A stretch of DNA of 64,000 nt. It comes from Sabellastarte sp. h YS-2021 (taxonomy: Eukaryota > Annelida > Polychaeta > Sabellida > Sabellidae). The position numbers and the translations under genes are program-made. How positions within the stretch are numbered: position 1 is the stretch's first letter; each line of letters begins with the position of its first letter. The stretch lies in the NCBI GenBank assembly GCA_964017235.1, contig OZ024929.1, forward strand, positions 18,659,464-18,723,463, in the 5' to 3' direction. Below, in pieces: positions 1-10,718 of this stretch. The notes beneath the pieces were generated by a model. It ran no database searches. It was not told the origin of the DNA and saw nothing but the letters and a program-made list of their open reading frames with translations.

Positions 1-162
1 AACTAGGGAGCGTTTCCAGCAGATTTCTAAATGTATATCCATGCTTGACCAGCTGGTAACACTTTACAAAGAAACTCTCCACATATAAGGTTTAAAATCC
101 GTCATAAAGCACACTTTTCCTTTAAATTTCTGGAGATGTTGAAAACACGTCTGCACAGTACA

Positions 163-361
163 CGCGCCAAACGAAAAAGATGCTATGACGTCATGTTGTC
201 TAGACAGGAAGTAAATACCATGCGCCACCTTGCGAATGCACAGTACTGGGACCGGCCAGCCGGTGGAAACACAGGACGTCTTTTTCTGGCGTTTGGCGGG
301 CCGGTCTGCGCCGACCGGTTTAGCAATTGTCCATTGGATAGGATGTATTAACGCAATAAAA
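163..361. mobile_element. Diverged DIRS right terminal repeat (solo or truncated)
   Basis: Matches the intact element's right end in order and orientation: gcgccaaac near 163, paired ACCGG motifs near 250-330, acaggacgtc, tggcgtttggcggg, then ttaacgcaataaaa ending at 361, the same outer boundary as 13,109. It is clearly diverged and has indels. No gag coding was seen to its left, so it is a solo terminus or its body has decayed. Confidence 0.75.
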
Positions 362-499
362 TGCCATTTTCTAAGACTTTTCAGGTGACTTATAAATGAA
401 AGCTACAAACCTCAAACTCTCCACAAAGTTCATATATATAACAGTTAACAGGGCTTAATATAATTGTTTATTATGCTCGTTGTCTAACTGCTAATAAAA

Positions 500-988
500 T
501 ATGTTTAAATCAACACTTATAACTAGCACAGTTTGAGGCTGAAAAGACGCACTATTTCCAAATAACAGGTGAATATGTGAAAAATGCAAGTATGGGCACA
601 AATACAACCTAATGATGGGCACAAATACAACCTAATGATGGGCACAAATACAACCTAATGATCAGCTTAAAGTCTTGATTTTTTATGTGTGTGAGAACAC
701 ATAAATATGTTATCAGGTAAAATTTTGGCTGGATGAGCCACATAGCTTGTGAACTAGAGTGCTTAATTGTCCAAAAGTTAAGGTGGCCCTACATTCCTTA
801 ATATTGGGAGTTTAAGCTCACTTTTAAATAGGGTTCCCCTCCAGACCCAAACACATGTGTGTGTGCCAAGTTTCAATGAAATCTGTGAAAGCATTTGAAG
901 TTATCATGCACACAAGTCTAAACATACAGTGCCAGTGGCACGATGTGCCTGAATCCCATATTACTCCAACTCTCATCTGGAGATATAA
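500..988 (+). mobile_element. 3' fragment of a C-family tandem-core element
   Basis: Parallel to 27,290-27,730, the last unit and 3' end of element C: the same order of the cttgattttt, tatgttatcaggtaaaattt, gggagtttaagctcac and tgtgccaagttt blocks, then a decayed terminal hairpin ending atctggagatat at about 986. It is diverged and only the 3' end remains. Confidence 0.7.
591..664. repeat. Short tandem repeat, 23-bp unit, about 3 copies
   Basis: A unit of the form gatgggcacaaatacaac plus ctaat recurs with almost no variation. It sits at the left edge of a fragment related to element C. Confidence 0.85.
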
Positions 989-3225
989 GTACAACCAATA
1001 GGGCAGTTTATGGTCTGATGTGGATCATATATTTCATCATGTTACTGATACATTATCATCTTCAGAGCTAAACAATTACTCTGATGTACACATTTTATTT
1101 TAAATTATACGATGACACTTTCTATTGTGTTAGAATTGAGAAATGGGTTTAAAGTGCTCTTGAGCGGGCTTGACTTTATAAAAATATTTATCAAAATATA
1201 GCCTATTTCAGGAATACCCTGTTTCATCAAGGGATCATATATCGTTCTTTGGAAATTGCTCTGACTCTTGATTTCTATATTCCTAACAAAAGTTTTAATT
1301 TACATATAATTTGTTCTGCCACATGAGGCAGTGTTTTCAAGAATATTGTTGTGTTTGTATTACAACTTTATGCTTTTATCCTCACTATACAAATGATAAA
1401 AGAATTAATCCAAGATCTTAAAAAGATATTTAATTACTTGGAGAGCAGTCTTATCCTACATTCAGAGATTTCATAAATATCTTGTGTACGATTTGGGAGA
1501 GGTCAACTTATCCGGTTTATGACATGAAACACCATTTTTATATTTATCAACATATAAAATTAAATATGAGCTTGTTAGCCATACTGCACGTCTATTTCAT
1601 TCCCCACTTGAGTCGCGGGGAACCAAACACCTATAAATAATGCTGTCACTAGCCACTATAAATTTGTAAACATCGAAGAGAAAAGACACCTAGTACATTA
1701 ATTGAGTCCCAACATTTGTCAACTTCATAAACTCTCCTCAAAATTAAAGTATTCAACTAAAATGTTTAGAGGAATATTAGCCATAAAAACATGAGTATCA
1801 GATTTATTATAATTATATCTGTTTAAATTAATTAAGTTTTCTCTAAAATTTAAGTAATATTTACTTTACTCAAGTTAACTGGAATATAGCAATTAACTGT
1901 TCTTTATCACTGTGGCACAGTATTCCATATGTTTGTTGAATCAAGTATATGCTGGTGTGCCAGTTGAGTTCATAACCCAGTAAAGTTTGTTACCTGATGT
2001 AAAAACTCTTAAGCACTAGCGATATTTATTTTTAAATAAATGGAATAAATGCTTTCAACAACGAAAGAATTAACAAGTTTCACTGGCTGGGCAGGAACAT
2101 TCACAAACTATTTAAATATTAACAAAATTGGGGATATTATAGACTCACTGACAGAATTACTCTCAATAAATTATTGCCTTTGCTAAATTTAACTTTACTA
2201 AATATTCAAAATGTAGCTGGAAAATATATTATCTTTTATTGGCCATTTTCCAATGCACAACCAAGTCCTCGAACGAGTAGATTTGAATACATGGTAAAAG
2301 ATTTAAAATATAAATAAATGAAATACTAAACATACAAATAAAGAATACAAAAATAATTACACGAGAGTTAAGCCAAAGCAAATCTCAGGATTACCATGTC
2401 TCAAATGTTTAATACACTGGATAATTACCAAATATTAAGTGGTTATTTTCTTGCGGAACTTATTTTAGTTCTTTTTGTTTATAAGAGCAATTCAGGCCTT
2501 TGAAAATATAGTCCTTTTGAGAAGAGCAGTATTTTTCAATGCCAATGCCACAAGTACAATACATGGCTTTGTTTATCGATAGTACACACTACACAGTCTT
2601 TCAACATTTACTGAGAGACTATATTTCCCCCAAAATTGACTGCAATACCATCTCAGTATTCAGTTTCAACAGTTTGTACAAGGCAAAGGGTAGTAGGAGA
2701 GGAGTCATATTAACATTTCAATATGGATTCCTTTAGCTTCCTAAAGTTTAATACCCTATACCAAAAGTAAAAAAAAAAGAAATAGAGCTTGTGCGAGTCC
2801 TCTAAGAACTCAACTTAGCCTCATAGTCAGAATTTTTGTGGTAGGCTATTTTGAACTCACAGTTTTTTCTTGTCCTGGTTTCACAGAATATAACTCTACA
2901 ATGGATCATGTTCCTGAAACTTCGAACTTTAACCTGTTCCTGCAAATATCATTCTTGCATTGATTTTGCAAACTTAAATTCCCAAGACAATAACCACTTT
3001 TATTATAGTACTGGTAAGAAGATCAAACACATTAAATTCAATAATGCACATCAAATTTACCAAGATAGCACCTGTCACCTATAAAACAGCTGTTTAATTA
3101 AGTGGCTAAATGATTGCAAAATATAGCTACACTATTGTCTACTTGGATATCTTTCTAATAAGAAGGCAGTTGTATAGGTTTCACCACACACTTGGAAAAC
3201 AAAACTTTAAAAACTCAAAACTTAC
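989..3225. other. No gene recognised
   Basis: AT-rich, with only short open frames lacking protein-like features. No repeat with a second copy in the window was recognised. Confidence 0.6.
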
Positions 3226-3277
3226 CTGGGTGAAAATTTGACAGCAGCACCAATTAAGGATTCACCTCCGAGGGGTT
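3226..3277 (-). CDS. Candidate small exon, gene uncertain
   Basis: A 52-nt segment with acceptor ttgttttcatcag at 3,278 and donor CACCCAG|gtaagt at 3,225, both near consensus. In the phase left by the preceding candidate exon it reads EPLGGESLIGAAVKFSP. The peptide looks protein-like but I cannot assign it. It may be a further AGBL5 exon after a 15.7-kb intron, or part of another minus-strand gene that continues to the left. Confidence 0.4.
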
Positions 3278-4875
3278 CTGATGAAAACAACGGTGATATG
3301 TACAACAAATATTTACAATTCATACACATTAACTTCAAAAAGTTTAACTCACTGAGTAATTTGAGTGGAGTGATTAAATTTCGTGTCCAATAACGAGAGG
3401 CAATTTTTGAGGTTATTGCTCATAACCATAACCCAGCTTTAATTTAGCATAAACAGGAAGTAAAAGACGGTTCAAACCTAAACTATGATCGGTTTTTATA
3501 ATCTTAACATAAAGTTATATTTCAAATCTTTAAAAATTTCAAATTCTGTCAAGTTAACTGGTCACAATTAACTTCTAGTTGGAAAGCTCTGTCAATAGAA
3601 CCCTCCAAATCATTGAAATACAAGGATTAGAAGTTTTGTTGACACAACTTACAATTGGATGTTCTGTTGACAGAAGTTGAAAGTCTGTCAAATTTTAAGT
3701 CGTCTAGACATATTAATTAAACCACCTGTTGAAATGTACACTTGTCACTGTTATGGTGAAACTTAATTTGTATTTGTAAATAAATCTTATTTAAAAACTG
3801 AAAATGCCTTTTATGAGATATTTTGAAGTTGATAAACTGCATTTATGCCCAATATAAAGTAAAAACATGAGATATCAGTTATAGTTTTTTATTTTATTGT
3901 TCTGATGAAGGATCAACCATCAAAATACCGAAATTAATAATTTCTTCAAAGCCAGTTATTAAACCTTCTTTGCAGATTTCATAAGTTCAGAAAGAATAAA
4001 ACAAAAAGTGAAATACCAGTAGAAACTGGCCAATCAGGTTCTCCTAAAACTTATGATATTTATAATTTGGGTGAAACCAAATTAATTTTAGTCATTTTCA
4101 TAGATATGTGATATTTTTCTTTCGATAAATTTGCTAACCTCCAGATATTCCTTTATTGGAACTCCCAGTAGGTCACTACTATACTGCAAATCCCCCCATT
4201 TCATAGCAATTATTTCAATGTGGATGCCCAGTCTTCCCTTTTTTGCTGTGAATAACACCCCTATGTACAATCAAATTCAGCACTCAAATAACAACCAAAT
4301 AATAAAAAATCATCCCATTTTTACATACTTTTGTCAAACAGATGATAGGAAGTGACAAAGCACTCAAATAAGTCACTGTCATAGTCTAAGAGTGTAAACT
4401 TGTTTTCAATTCTCTCTCATCACAGCAAAGTGTTAACAGCATTTTTATTTACTTAACAATATACAGCCTTATTCTCAAAAAATGCAAATACTACTCATAT
4501 CATTATCCTGCCAATCAAAAACTGTTCTGATACCAGGATACCAAAATGGCTGTGTTCTAATGACCCAATCGACTTTATCCAAAGTGGAAGTGAAGTCTAT
4601 GGCAGTGAAACAATCACATTGAGGTCACAAAAATGCTAAATATTGAAGAAACAATTTAAATATCATCAGACATATTGGATGTAAATAATATTTTAGGCAT
4701 TCCCACCATTCAATGTGCTAGTGATCAGCATGCTGGTCATAAAATTTTGTTTCAGTATTTAAATAAGATGTTCTTTTGTTTTTAAGCTATTACACAAGTA
4801 AACTCCTTACTCATCACAAGACACTTTTTTAAAAACGGCACTGAAAAGAAATGTTTCTATGGCCATTCTGTGGGT
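3278..4875. other. No gene recognised; one protein-like short frame
   Basis: AT-rich. A minus-strand frame at 4,088-4,270 reads like ordinary protein (GVPIKEYLEVSKFIERKI) but lacks good splice sites and was not called a gene. Confidence 0.5.
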
Positions 4876-5063
4876 TTGCGTCTACTAGCGTGAGCCGCAA
4901 AGCCATCAGAGACACGAGTAGTGCACTGAGGCGGTCACCTATCCCAGTACTAATGTAGCCCATTGCTCCAGTGATTTGCTGGTACTCATCACGCTATGCC
5001 ACAATTCATGATAGTCCAGAGACAAAAAAAAAGTGATCTCTAGAAGCGCGAGCTTCACCAGAA
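4876..5063 (-). mobile_element. 5S rRNA-derived repeat, short copy
   Basis: Shares with 60,566-60,955 the block agccatcagagacacgag, the 5S-like block cggtcacctatcccagtac plus tagcccattgct, atgccacaattcat, and an A-rich run before gtgatct. On the minus strand the middle resembles the 5S rRNA internal promoter region (TTAGTACTTGG-like). The copy is shortened and degenerate. Confidence 0.6.
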
Positions 5064-5785
5064 CTCGAGCTTAATAATACACAAATTGAATCTTGTCACA
5101 GATGCATCCTTGGTCAAGATGTTTGAAATTTAATAAGAGGTTCTCACTGCGGCCATCAAGTTGTCTTTTCATCCCCCCCCCCCCCCCCCCCCCCCCCCTT
5201 TTAAATGGCTTACACTTAATGACCCCACAAAACACTTTCCTTCTCTTTTGTAAAGAGTCTTCTGTGCAGTCATTTTTTATGCGGTAAATTTTGTTATTGA
5301 AAAATAAGAGGAAAACATTTCTAGAGACTCGATCTGCATGCCACCTTGATATGCATATGAAAATATAACAGATCCAAGGTAGAGTTTTTGAGATATGCAC
5401 CCAGACAAATACGCAAACAGATCTGCTTGCAATACCATCTCCTCTCCCAAACACTGTTGGGAAACAGACAAGATTAATCAGCAAAGCCAGATTACCCAGC
5501 TCCATTTTAATAGAAGAATGTACTAGAAGAAAAGGCATTATAGCTACCAGAAAATTCATTGCAACAAGCAAGACAAGTTGTATCAGCCTAATTATCAGTA
5601 AACTGTTGTAACAACTTGGGGCAGATATGCTCATTTATTAAGGTTTTTAACAGGTAAGAAAATTATGATTGTATTGATTTGGCTGCTAACCTTTCTGAGT
5701 GAAAATATAAGTCTACAACCTCAAGGATTTTGCTCACGACTGCAGCAATTTCTGCATGGTAGTCAGGTAAACTTGTGATAGTTAA
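5064..5785. other. No gene recognised; poly-C tract
   Basis: Contains a run of about 29 C at 5,173-5,201. The open frame across it (5,071-5,634, minus) is glycine-rich only because of that tract. Confidence 0.6.
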
Positions 5786-5960
5786 CAGGGGCGGTATTCA
5801 CGAACACGGATCAGTAAAGATCAGATCAAATTTGAGCAAAAATGATCAACTTTTGATCAGATTTTTGGATCAACAATGATTGGTATTCACAAAACTTTTG
5901 ATCTGATTTTCTGATCAAATTTTGGATTAAATTTGATCTATGTACTTTGCTGGATTAACT
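5786..5960. repeat. Harbinger-like left end with TGATC-rich subterminal repeats
   Basis: After the terminal sequence there are many GATCA/TGATC motifs, and a second ggtattcac at about 5,882 followed by similar motifs, as if the end were duplicated. Repeated subterminal motifs are often transposase binding sites (inference). Confidence 0.5.
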
Positions 5961-6784
5961 TTCTGATCAAGGTGGATCTTTTAATCTGGCACTGCAGAGA
6001 CAGAGGAACTAATGGTTCCATGACTAACATTGGAATTTTCAGTGCATTGTTCAATGATCACTTGTTTCCTCTCTGGCCAGATATTATTCATCATAACTTC
6101 TCTGCATTTGGATGGTACTGTAATATATACATATCCATAAATTTTTAGCAAATCCAAAAATTGATCTACAAATAAAACTTTGGCAGATGAATAATGATAC
6201 TGCCCGGATTTACAAAGATTCTTAAACTCATAGTTAAACTCAGACACATAATCTCAGTTTTTTCTGCACACATGAGATTATGTTGAAGTTTGTCAACAGC
6301 TTAGTCTATGATTTTGTGACATTGTTTGTAAATATACACACATGGAAAACATGTATACAGGTACATTTAAACAATTGTATGTATCCTAATGTGCAAATAT
6401 ATTACGTCTTTTGGTTACCATGTTTGTGAGCTATTATTGCAACTAGAATTACTTCTTTTGTTTATATAAATCTAACACATGTATTTCAGAAAAACAAACT
6501 ACTGAAAAACAAACTGCTCTAAAAATGTTCACATCATTTTGCTGACACAAATTAAAAAAAGGAGAAATGTTTACTGTCCTTGACACAGTTACAAATCACA
6601 CCTACTCAGTGCACTTTGCATGTATTGATTTTGTCATATTGGCACATATAGGGTCAAACCAAAGGCACACTTATGTTTACATTCCATGATATAACCAATC
6701 AGATTTCTTTAATCATAAACCCAATAGAGGACAGCATGTCAAGGTTTGCAAATTATGTGTTTCTTCAATAGTTTTCAAAACAAT

Positions 6785-7006
6785 TGGAAAATTTAATGGT
6801 TAAATTAAATTTTTATTAGTTAATATCTTACCTAGTGGACCAGTGCATTTGTCCGGCGCGCAGCCGGTCCCGCCAAACGTTAGACAAAAACGTCCTGAGC
6901 TGGGCTCTGACCGGGACCGGTAGTGTATTCCTCATTCGCCAGGTGTCGTGACTGCACCCAGCTCCCCTACTGCGCGTGCGCGCGCATGCGTACTTCCTCT
7001 TTTTGT
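6785..7006. repeat. DIRS left inverted terminal repeat with outer extension
   Basis: From about 6,811 to 7,006 it is the inverted partner of 12,911-13,109. The homology ends at ttttgt on the inner side. The outermost 26 or so bases (6,785-6,810) have no partner in the right ITR but recur inverted in the internal complementary region. DIRS-1 of Dictyostelium is known for a similar one-sided extension. The core is GC-rich with repeated ACCGG and a CG-rich alternating stretch near 6,970-6,990. Confidence 0.9.
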
Positions 7007-7065
7007 GGCCTACCTAAGAATGTCCCCCTTTGAGCTATTGCGGGGCAGGTAGGGTGGGACTCTCT

Positions 7066-7163
7066 TGGTCCACTAGGTAAGATATTAACTAATAAAAATT
7101 TAATTTAACCATTAAATTTTCCATTTTATTGCGTTAATATATCTTACCTAGTGGACCAGTGCA
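7066..7163. repeat. DIRS internal complementary region (ICR)
   Basis: About 98 bp in two halves. 7,066-7,124 is the inverse of the element's left outer end (6,785-6,843). 7,124-7,163 is the inverse of the right outer end (13,070-13,109). The halves meet near 7,124. This is the ICR expected in DIRS elements, used as template to complete the ends through a circular intermediate (established for the family). Confidence 0.9.
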
Positions 7164-7511
7164 GAATAACTACCCAGTGGTTGGCGGGTAGCTATGGGCA
7201 AAGGGGAGACTGAGACTCTAAGATCTACATATATACTCCGTAAATCCAGAGGAAATCACCCGGGAAGGGTTTCTAACTACCCTGGATAGGTACAGTCTCT
7301 CTCCCCCCCCCCCCCCCCTTTGTTTTGTAGCTGACGAGTTCCCGAGGAAGTGAAGAAGGGGAATTGAAGATTAAGATGGTCCCCCATCTTCTTGCAACGC
7401 AAGACAGACTGCAGGGACGTTTTTTTTTTTTTTTTTTTTTTTTTTTTGTTTTTTGTACATGTATGAATACATATATACACCACTATACACTATATACAAG
7501 GGAGCCTCTGC

Positions 7512-10500
7512 TTAGTCCCTAATTTGTTGGGCAGCTACCACAGGACCCAAATGGTACACATCCGAGTCTGCCCATGCCAAGTCCTTCAAGTAAAATTGGG
7601 TGAAGGTGTTATGAGATTTCCAGTGACAGGCTGCCAAAATCTGGTCTAAGGGAACACCCCCCTGAAAGGCTTTGGACGCCGCGAACGCGCGAACGTCATG
7701 AGCCCGAACCTGATGCAACTGTTGAGCCTGTTGGTCTGACATCTGGTAACAAAGGACTATGGTTTGTTTGATCCAGGAGGAAACGGTAGCAGGGACAATA
7801 TCCTTCTGGAAGCTCTTCCTAAAGGAAACAAAAACCAATTCCTTGCCTGAACGGAGATCTTTGGTTTTGTCCAAGTAATAACGGAGTGCCCGGACCGGGC
7901 ACAGACTCCTATCCTCCTTGAGGGATTTGTCCAATGAAGGAGCCAAGGCTGGAATGATAACAGGGGCCACGCAAGCGGGACCCTCTTTAGCCAGGTGGTT
8001 CTTAGAGATGAAACTAGGAGAAGGCGATAACGAAACATTTGACCAATCCTCTTGGTGCCTAATGTTCCTGTGGACCCAAGCATGAATTTCACTCCTCCGT
8101 TTCCCAGAGCCCAAGGCTAGAAGGAAGACAGTCTTAAAGGTGAGGAACTTCAGCGAAGCCTTCCTGAGAGGTTCAAAAGGAGGTTGTGTAAGTTGGTGAA
8201 GGACCAAAGACAAATTCCACGTAGGAACCCCACGCCTGCCTTTTGGTTTGTCCCTATGAAAACTGTCCAACAACCTGGACAAGTTTTCATCCTTGCTGAT
8301 GTTAATTCTGGAATTCCCCACTTTGTCGGCTATGGCAGTCCTATAGCCTTCTATGGTACTAGGTTGAAGATGTTTCTCCTGAAAAAGGGAAAGGAGAAAA
8401 TCCGCAATTTGCTCTATAGAGGGAGTCCTGAAGTCCACCTGATTCTTTTCACACCATCTGACAAAAACGGACCACTTTGATTCATAAATGGCTCTGGTAG
8501 AGCGTCTTTGAGGAGCCTCAATTCTTGTTGCCACTTCTGCCGAGAACCCGGCCTGCTGGATGGCAGAGGCTCTAGGAGCCACGCATGAAGGTTCAGATTG
8601 GGCAGGTCCCGGTGAGGACACTGATTGAACGGTTGAGTGATCAATTTCGACACCTGAGGGAGCAGGAGAGGAACTTGAGCTGACATGTTGACCAGGTCCC
8701 AAAACCAAGGCATGTTGGGCCAACCTGGTGCTATCAGAATGAGACGACGGAATCCGTGGTCCAAGAGTTTCGTTACCACCTGATGAAGAAGGGCCGTTGG
8801 TGGAAAGGCATAAGCGTCCAGGTCCTCCCAAGGGAGACTTAAGGCGTCCACTCCCCACGCTGATTGGTCTGGAACCGGGGATACAAACCGGGGAAGTTTG
8901 TGATTGAACCGGGTGGCAAACAGGTCCACAGACGGGCGGTGCCAACGCCGGCATATTTGAGCAAACACCTCCGGGAGGAGGGACCATTCTGTTTGGATCA
9001 CCTGATTGAGTCGGGACAGCTTGTCGGCTATGACGTTCAGGTGACCCGGAATATGCCTGGCCCTCAAGACAATCTGCCTTTGATTGCACCAAAGCATCAG
9101 TCTCCAAAGGAGGGCACAGAGTGAGCCTGATTTCATACCCCCTTCCTTGTTGATGTAAGAGACCACAGTGGTGTTGTCTGTACAAACAAGAACTATCTGG
9201 TTGCAACATAACTGCTCGAACCGTTTTAAGGCTAGCAGGACCGCCTTGAGTTCCAACAAATTTATGTGCAAGGCGCTTTCTGACTCCAACCAAACTCCTT
9301 TTGCCATGTAATCGCCTAAGTGAGCGCCCCAACCTTCGTTTGAGGCGTCTGTAAACAGTTGAAGGGCGTGTCGAAGAGGGTGTAAGGGTTGACCGGATAG
9401 CACCTTGGTCGGGTCCAACCACCACCTTAGATGTACATGGAGAGATGAAGGAATTGGGATGACCTTTTCCAGCGATTCCGGGGCATGCCAATGCTTTTTT
9501 AGGTGCCACTGAATGGGCCTCATATGCAGCCGCCCCGACACTACTTGTTTTTCTGTTGCTGTCAGAAGGCCGATTAAAGACATGAACTGCCTGACTGTGC
9601 AACATTCCAGTCCCAGGAGAAGGTTGAGTTTCTGAGATAGACTCCTCCACCTGTCCTGAGTTGGTTTGACTAACCCCTGAGATAGGTCGAAATGATAACC
9701 TACGAAGTCGAAGGTTTGTTGGGGAACTAGCTCTGACTTGTCCATGTTGACTACCCACCCTAGCGAGCGGCAAAGGTCCAAAAGGATCTGGGTATGACGT
9801 AGGCAAATTTCCCGGCATGGGGCTCTCAGTAACCAATCGTCTAGGTATTGGTGGATTCGAATACCCCTCGATTGAGCCATGAGTTTTACCTCCTTGACCA
9901 CCTTTGTGAACTCCAACGGAGCCGTCGACAGGCCAAAGGGAAGTGCTGTGAACTGAAAAGTCTGACCTTTTAAGTGGAACCGGAGATATTTTCGCGACCT
10001 GTGGTTTATGGGAATGTGAAAATAAGCATCGCTGAAATCCAGCGACGAGACCCACTCCCCCTGTTGCAGGGAGAGTCTGATGGTCTCCGGAGTTTCCATC
10101 TTGAACGTTGCTGGGGCAAGGTAAAGGTTCAGTTGGCTTAGATCTAGAATGGGCCTCCATTTCCCGTTGGGTTTTGGCACCAGGAACAACCGGTTGTAGA
10201 AACCCAGAGATGACTGAACGGCCACCTTTTCGATAGTCTGTTTTTGACCTAGGGAATGCAATGCCTCGTTCAGACTTTTGTTTCGAGAGGGATTTGATGA
10301 ACCACTGATAATCACAGGAAATCTTGCCAGAGGTGGTCTCTCCTTGAAGGGTAGTTGATACCCTTCCCTGAGGATGGAGACTACCCTTGGATTTGAACCC
10401 AGGGAGAGCCAAACCTGCCAAAACAGTTGCAGACGGCCTCCCACAGGTGGATCTTTTGCAACACATGGGGCATTTGTTACATTTGGGGCAAAAAGACACT

Positions 10501-10718
10501 GATTTACAGACAAAGCACTGTTCACAGATTTTATTCCTATTTGAGAATGAGAGGGTCTTACGTTTTTCTTTTGTAACAGCCCTTTTACAAAAGGTACAGG
10601 AGGAACAACATGCAAATTTACAGTCTCTTGAAAAGTCTCTTTGTTTGCTGATGACACTAGATTGAGATCCCCTAAACTTGAACTTAACACAACTGGGGGA
10701 CTCAGAAGATATTGATTG
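7512..10718 (-). CDS. DIRS tyrosine recombinase frame, continuous with gag frame after TGA
   Basis: Open from just after the gag TGA to 7,512 (1,068 codons); it has no obvious ATG near its start. The recombinase occupies the last 370 or so residues (about 8,620-7,512): a SAM-like core-binding region (IYESKWSVFVRWCEKNQVDF), then the catalytic Arg in LALGSGKRRSEIHAW, HDVRAFAASKA (HxxR), and CHWKSHNTFTQFYLKD with the late His/Trp and nucleophile Tyr. The first part, 10,623-10,440, is a Cys-rich putative zinc-binding segment. The middle (10.4-8.65 kb) overlaps RT, is Ser/Pro/Arg-rich and probably is not a folded domain. Confidence 0.82.
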   Translation of the reverse strand, partial: QSISSESPSCVKFKFRGSQSSVISKQRDFSRDCKFACCSSCTFCKRAVTKEKRKTLSFSNRNKICEQCFVCKSVSFCPKCNKCPMCCKRSTCGRPSATVLAGLALPGFKSKGSLHPQGRVSTTLQGETTSGKISCDYQWFIKSLSKQKSERGIAFPRSKTDYRKGGRSVISGFLQPVVPGAKTQREMEAHSRSKPTEPLPCPSNVQDGNSGDHQTLPATGGVGLVAGFQRCLFSHSHKPQVAKISPVPLKRSDFSVHSTSLWPVDGSVGVHKGGQGGKTHGSIEGYSNPPIPRRLVTESPMPGNLPTSYPDPFGPLPLARVGSQHGQVRASSPTNLRLRRLSFRPISGVSQTNSGQVEESISETQPSPGTGMLHSQAVHVFNRPSDSNRKTSSVGAAAYEAHSVAPKKALACPGIAGKGHPNSFISPCTSKVVVGPDQGAIRSTLTPSSTRPSTVYRRLKRRLGRSLRRLHGKRSLVGVRKRLAHKFVGTQGGPASLKTVRAVMLQPDSSCLYRQHHCGLLHQQGRGYEIRLTLCPPLETDALVQSKADCLEGQAYSGSPERHSRQAVPTQSGDPNRMVPPPGGVCSNMPALAPPVCGPVCHPVQSQTSPVCIPGSRPISVGSGRLKSPLGGPGRLCLSTNGPSSSGGNETLGPRIPSSHSDSTRLAQHALVLGPGQHVSSSSSPAPSGVEIDHSTVQSVSSPGPAQSEPSCVAPRASAIQQAGFSAEVATRIEAPQRRSTRAIYESKWSVFVRWCEKNQVDFRTPSIEQIADFLLSLFQEKHLQPSTIEGYRTAIADKVGNSRINISKDENLSRLLDSFHRDKPKGRRGVPTWNLSLVLHQLTQPPFEPLRKASLKFLTFKTVFLLALGSGKRRSEIHAWVHRNIRHQEDWSNVSLSPSPSFISKNHLAKEGPACVAPVIIPALAPSLDKSLKEDRSLCPVRALRYYLDKTKDLRSGKELVFVSFRKSFQKDIVPATVSSWIKQTIVLCYQMSDQQAQQLHQVRAHDVRAFAASKAFQGGVPLDQILAACHWKSHNTFTQFYLKDLAWADSDVYHLGPVVAAQQIRD

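Noticed and set aside
4088..4270. 60-codon minus-strand frame with protein-like composition
   Set aside because: No recognised family, no good donor, no second copy; could be chance.
5071..5634. 187-codon minus-strand open frame
   Set aside because: It crosses a poly-C tract (polyglycine) and has no protein-like conserved feature or splice support.
5981..6247. 88-codon minus-strand frame inside the Harbinger-like shell as transposase or Myb-like protein
   Set aside because: No DDE or Myb motif could be seen.
6826..6840. Splice donor CTAG|gtaaga in the DIRS ends
   Set aside because: Matches a donor consensus on the minus strand, but it is part of the terminal repeat and no exon leads into it.
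8650..10440. Ser/Pro/Arg-rich open frame upstream of the recombinase taken as a separate protein domain
   Set aside because: It overlaps RT/RNase H, whose motifs are unmistakable in the other frame. Openness is noted as a finding, but no fold is claimed.
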